Shown piece by piece: positions 61,222-64,000 of a stretch of 64,000 nt of DNA. The stretch is from an uncultured Bacteroidales bacterium. GTDB taxonomy: Bacteria > Bacteroidota > Bacteroidia > Bacteroidales > UBA932. The stretch's first letter is position 1; every line of letters starts with the position of its first letter. Position numbers and translations under genes: made by a program. The stretch covers positions 1-64,000 of the forward strand of contig ONEX01000006.1 in the NCBI GenBank assembly GCA_900316955.1, written 5' to 3'. The notes under the pieces are model-generated. The model was not told where the DNA came from. It did no database searches and saw only the letters and a list, made by a program, of their open reading frames with translations.

Positions 61222-62586
61222 CTATTTGATTCGCTTTCCGTTGATGCCGAGGCTGCCCTTGGTGTTCTTCTCCAGGCGGAAATCCACCGGGATGGTCAGG
61301 GCGACCTTCACTTTCTGGCCGCGGTGCCGGCCGGGCCGCCACTTGGGCGAGGCCGAGATGACGCGGACCGCTTCCTCGTCCAGGGACGTGTGGATGCTGC
61401 GGGAAACCTTCACATCCTTCACGTTTCCGTCCTCGTCGATGACGAAGTCCACGAGGACACGTCCCTGAATGCCGTTCTCGACGGCGTACTTGGGATATTT
61501 CAGGTATTGGTACACCCACTTCTCCAGGAAGTAGGACGGTTCGCTGGAAGTCAGGAACATCGGCTTGACGTCGCAGTCGTTCCAGGAAATGGCGTCCGCC
61601 ACCGGAGTCGGGGCGCGGCCGCTGTCCTGCCGGAACAGGGGACGCGGGCCGTTGCAGAGCGCCATCGTATAAGTGTAGATGTATTCCAGCTCCTTCTCCA
61701 TCCCGTCGAAGTCCACGATGTCGTAGGTGTCGCGGCCGGTTCCGTGCTCCGGATAGCGGCCGGTCGTGAAGAGGATGGAAGGGATTTCCTTGTCATAGAA
61801 GGCCCGGTGGTCGGAGGAATAGGGTTCCTCCACGGTAAGCTGCGCCTGGACGGGCAGGAGCTCGCCCTGGAGGGCGCGGACGCCGCGGTCCAGGTCCTCG
61901 TTGGAGGAGGTGTAGGCAAAGAAGCCGCGCTCCCCCGTGCCCAGCATGTCCAGGTTCACCATCGCGTCGATGTGCGGCACGTCCGAGAAGGAGCGGTTCA
62001 GGAAGTACCACGAGCCGGCAAGCGTCTCCTGCGAGGCGCCGAAGGCGACGAGGAGGACGTTCCGGCGCAGCAGGACGCGGTTCGTGGAAAGGCGCGAAGC
62101 CAGTTCCAGCAGCATCGCGAGGCCGGAGGCGTTGCCGTTGGCCCCGTAGAAGATGCGGCGGACCGGTTCTCCGTCCTGCATGAACGTGTCCATGCCCAGG
62201 TTGTCCAGCCGGGCGCCGATCACGATGTAGTGGTCGTTCAGGGACTTGTCCCATCCCGGGATGAAGGCGACCACGTTGCGGGAGGTCAGGGTGTCGGCCC
62301 CCTCGCGGGCGATGCCGAATTCCTGGCCCGTAACCGGGGAAATCAGGTCGATGCCGTACTTCTCCAGGGTGCGGCCTACGTATTCGGCCGCGTCCCGCTC
62401 GCCCTCGGACCCGGCCTTGCGGCCTTCCAGGGCGGCGGAGGAGAGATAGGAGACGTGCTCCTTGAAGGCATGGACCGTCTCGGAGTCGTACAGGTCGTCA
62501 TAGGCCGACGAGCCGGTCCTGAACTGGGCCGGCAGCGCCGTCGAAAGCAGCAGGCAGGCTGCTGCGAGAAGGAAACGCTTCACCAT
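61222..62586 (-). CDS. Catalytically degenerate M28 peptidase domain fused to a TonB C-terminal domain
   Basis: 454 residues with signal peptide MVKRFLLAAACLLLSTALPAQ. Residues about 30-315 match M28 aminopeptidases (GARLDNLG, GANGNASGLAMLLELA, NLDMLG, YSSDHRAFY). But of the usual metal ligands and base (His, Asp, Glu-Glu, Asp, His) only Asp213 and His260 remain; Arg126, Gly151 and Ser185-Gln186 replace the others. Residues about 355-437 form a TonB_C domain (KYAVENGIQGRVLVDFVIDEDG). It is probably a non-enzymatic periplasmic protein. It sits between the SPOR lipoprotein gene and leuS. Confidence 0.85.
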   Translation of the reverse strand: MVKRFLLAAACLLLSTALPAQFRTGSSAYDDLYDSETVHAFKEHVSYLSSAALEGRKAGSEGERDAAEYVGRTLEKYGIDLISPVTGQEFGIAREGADTLTSRNVVAFIPGWDKSLNDHYIVIGARLDNLGMDTFMQDGEPVRRIFYGANGNASGLAMLLELASRLSTNRVLLRRNVLLVAFGASQETLAGSWYFLNRSFSDVPHIDAMVNLDMLGTGERGFFAYTSSNEDLDRGVRALQGELLPVQAQLTVEEPYSSDHRAFYDKEIPSILFTTGRYPEHGTGRDTYDIVDFDGMEKELEYIYTYTMALCNGPRPLFRQDSGRAPTPVADAISWNDCDVKPMFLTSSEPSYFLEKWVYQYLKYPKYAVENGIQGRVLVDFVIDEDGNVKDVKVSRSIHTSLDEEAVRVISASPKWRPGRHRGQKVKVALTIPVDFRLEKNTKGSLGINGKRIK

Positions 62587-62590
62587 TTCG

Positions 62591-63127
62591 TCATTCGTTT
62601 ACAAGAATCCACCCGTCCGGAGGGCAAATTCCGTTCCCGCGCAGTTCGCGTAGTTTCTTCAGCGTCTCGTTCAGGCTGTTCGAGGGGCAGACCGCAACGG
62701 CCAGGAGGCCGTTCCGGAAACTGATGATGGTGGCGTCGCGGTAGCCGGCCTCGTTGCACTGGTTGAGCTTGCGCTCGGCATAGGAACGGGTCCGGAAGGC
62801 GCCGACGACGATGTAGTAACGGGAGGCCAGCTTGGTCGTGTACAGGCCGCCCATCTTCGTGGGATTCAGGATGGTGCCCTTGGTCTGCGACAGGGAATCC
62901 AGCAGGTGCGCGTCCAGCGCGGCGAGCGAATCGGCCAGGCGGACCCTCACCCGCTCCAGGGAGTCGATGCGGGCCTGGTACCGGGCGACGTTCTCCGCGC
63001 GCTCGATGTTGGAGCGCTTCACTTCCAGGTCATCCGACGTGGGCCTCCCGGCGAGGGTGCGCACGAAGTCGCAGCCACCCAGGAGAAGGGCCGCGCAGGC
63101 GAGGAGCAGGATCACAGACCGTTTCAT
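62591..63127 (-). CDS. SPOR-domain lipoprotein with coiled coil
   Basis: 178 residues. Lipoprotein signal MKRSVILLLACAALLLGGC (Cys19), a coiled coil (about 35-80: SNIERAENVARYQARIDSLE) and a C-terminal SPOR domain (about 100-170: SRYYIVVGAFRTRSYAERKL). SPOR domains bind glycan strands of peptidoglycan stripped of stem peptides, often at the division site. It lies 4 bases upstream of the M28/TonB gene, so the two may act together in the envelope. Confidence 0.88.
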   Translation of the reverse strand: MKRSVILLLACAALLLGGCDFVRTLAGRPTSDDLEVKRSNIERAENVARYQARIDSLERVRVRLADSLAALDAHLLDSLSQTKGTILNPTKMGGLYTTKLASRYYIVVGAFRTRSYAERKLNQCNEAGYRDATIISFRNGLLAVAVCPSNSLNETLKKLRELRGNGICPPDGWILVNE

Positions 63128-63167
63128 ACTATATCAGTTTACCTCAACTTACAAAGGTAATGGTTTT

Positions 63168-64000
63168 TCACGCGTCTTCAAAGTTCCGGGCCCGGTTTTC
63201 TTCCTCGTCGAAGGCCCGGACGATCTTGGTCACGAGCGGATGGCGGACGATGTCCTCATTGCGGAAGGTGATGGCCGCGACCCCCTTGAGCCCCTTCAGC
63301 AGCTGGATGCCGGTCAGCAGGCCGGAATCCGACTTGCGGGGCAGGTCGATCTGCGTGGCGTCGCCGGTGACGATGAACTTCGCGCTCGTGCCCATGCGGG
63401 TGAGGAACATCTTGAGCTGCCCGAGGTTCGTGTTCTGCGCCTCGTCCAGGATGACGCAAGCGCGGTCCAGGGTGCGGCCGCGCATGTAGGCCAGCGGCGC
63501 GATCTGGATGGTCCCGTCGGCCATGAACTCGTTCAGCTTGCGGGACGGGATCATGTCCTCCAGCGCGTCGTACAGGGGCTGGAGATACGGATCCAGCTTA
63601 TCCTTGAGGTCACCGGGCAGGAAGCCCAGGCGCTCCCCCGCCTCCACGGCGGGCCGCGTGAGGATGATCCGCTTGATCTCGCGGTTCTTCAGTGCCCGGA
63701 CCGCCAGGGCGATGGCGATATAGGTCTTGCCCGTGCCGGCCGGGCCGACGGCGAACACGAGGTCGTTGTCGAAGTAGGCCTTGACCAGCTCCTCCTGCGT
63801 CTTGTTGCGGGCGCGGATGGGCTTTCCGTCCGTGCCGTGCACGATGACCGCGTCGCCCGTGAGGCGGAACTTGTCCGGCGAGGAGGTACCGTCGAAGATG
63901 TCCTCCACGTCATACACCGTCAGGTTCATCTTCCGATGCCGCAGCTCCACCAGTTCCCCGAAACGGACCTGGAACTCCTCGATGTCGCTCTCGCGGCCTT
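63168..64000 (-). CDS. phoH: PhoH family ATPase (5' end beyond the window)
   Basis: At least 277 residues; the reading frame is open to the window edge (GRESDIEEFQVRFGELVEL lies upstream of a possible GTG), so the start is outside. Walker A GPAGTGKT, the LTRPAVEAGERLGFLPGDL segment, Walker B CVILDEAQNT and FIVTGDATQIDLPR identify PhoH. It is a superfamily 1-like ATPase, often linked to RNA metabolism and phosphate starvation; its exact role is unknown. Confidence 0.95.
   Translation of the reverse strand, partial: GRESDIEEFQVRFGELVELRHRKMNLTVYDVEDIFDGTSSPDKFRLTGDAVIVHGTDGKPIRARNKTQEELVKAYFDNDLVFAVGPAGTGKTYIAIALAVRALKNREIKRIILTRPAVEAGERLGFLPGDLKDKLDPYLQPLYDALEDMIPSRKLNEFMADGTIQIAPLAYMRGRTLDRACVILDEAQNTNLGQLKMFLTRMGTSAKFIVTGDATQIDLPRKSDSGLLTGIQLLKGLKGVAAITFRNEDIVRHPLVTKIVRAFDEEENRARNFEDA

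Noticed and set aside
57907-62724. A 1605-codon open frame on the plus strand opposite leuS and its neighbours
   Set aside because: The sequence is repetitive in Gly, Val, Asp and His, as expected from the complement of real GC-rich genes; it crosses several genes and has no family signature.

Overview
The window is a GC-rich, gene-dense stretch of a Bacteroidales-type chromosome (phylum Bacteroidota). Evidence: SusC/SusD outer-membrane pairs, a hybrid two-component regulator, many lipoproteins, an Hc1-like histone, a CTC-type ribosomal protein L25, AsnA-type asparagine synthetase, an M49 peptidase, and promoters with the Bacteroidota -7 box TAnnTTTG (often TATCTTTG) with a TTTG/TTG -33 box about 19-20 bases upstream. 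No tRNA, rRNA, CRISPR array, insertion sequence or prophage gene was recognised. The species cannot be named from the sequence alone.

Layout. 1-9.4 kb: thymidine kinase, a Pro/Glu-repeat protein, RsmI, a helix-hairpin-helix membrane protein, a clostripain-like lipoprotein, a DPP III-like peptidase, a Xer recombinase, L25, Pth and a small histone-like protein. 9.4-20.2 kb: a secreted M6 metalloprotease overlapping a small lipoprotein, TpiA, AsnA, TyrS, RbfA, a LolC/E-like permease, aminopeptidase C and an orphan FecCD-type permease with a shortened ATPase. 20.2-34.5 kb: a complete fructan utilisation locus on the minus strand (susC, susD, DUF4960 lipoprotein, surface GH32 lipoprotein, exo-type GH32, MFS sugar transporter, fructokinase, hybrid two-component regulator). 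34.6-41.3 kb: SDR, UmuDC, PolA, an ECF sigma factor, RsmG and L34. 41.3-46.3 kb: a BACON-like lipoprotein, an ECF sigma factor overlapping an unusual inner-membrane/beta-barrel fusion, a DUF4838 protein, and a 374-base gene-free tract containing four hairpins. 46.3-50.4 kb: a pseudouridine synthase and a nucleobase-uptake set (two NCS2 permeases around a Tsx-like outer-membrane protein). 50.6-55.9 kb: an arginine-degradation operon (ADI-family hydrolase, ornithine aminotransferase, carbamate kinase, ornithine carbamoyltransferase) followed by a sugar 2-epimerase. 56-64 kb: a membrane-anchored AraC-type regulator, two YitT proteins, LeuS, a degenerate M28 peptidase fused to a TonB C-terminal domain, a SPOR lipoprotein and PhoH, which runs off the right edge.

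How the parts work together. In the fructan locus the surface GH32 should cut the polymer, SusCD import oligosaccharides, the exo-GH32 release fructose in the periplasm, the MFS protein import it and fructokinase phosphorylate it. The regulator has a periplasmic sugar-binding domain and is encoded at the end of the same operon. A pair of 15-base direct repeats exactly 21 bases apart, the proximal one overlapping the susC -33 box, is a good candidate for its operator. The arginine operon can convert arginine to glutamate semialdehyde with one ATP from carbamoyl phosphate.

The most unusual items are the dead M28/TonB fusion, the hairpin array at 45,985-46,242, the candidate operator, a 32-base palindromic repeat that forms the ends of two proteins, the sigma/anti-sigma/barrel module, and a cluster of DnaA-box-like sites between divergent operons at 50.5 kb.
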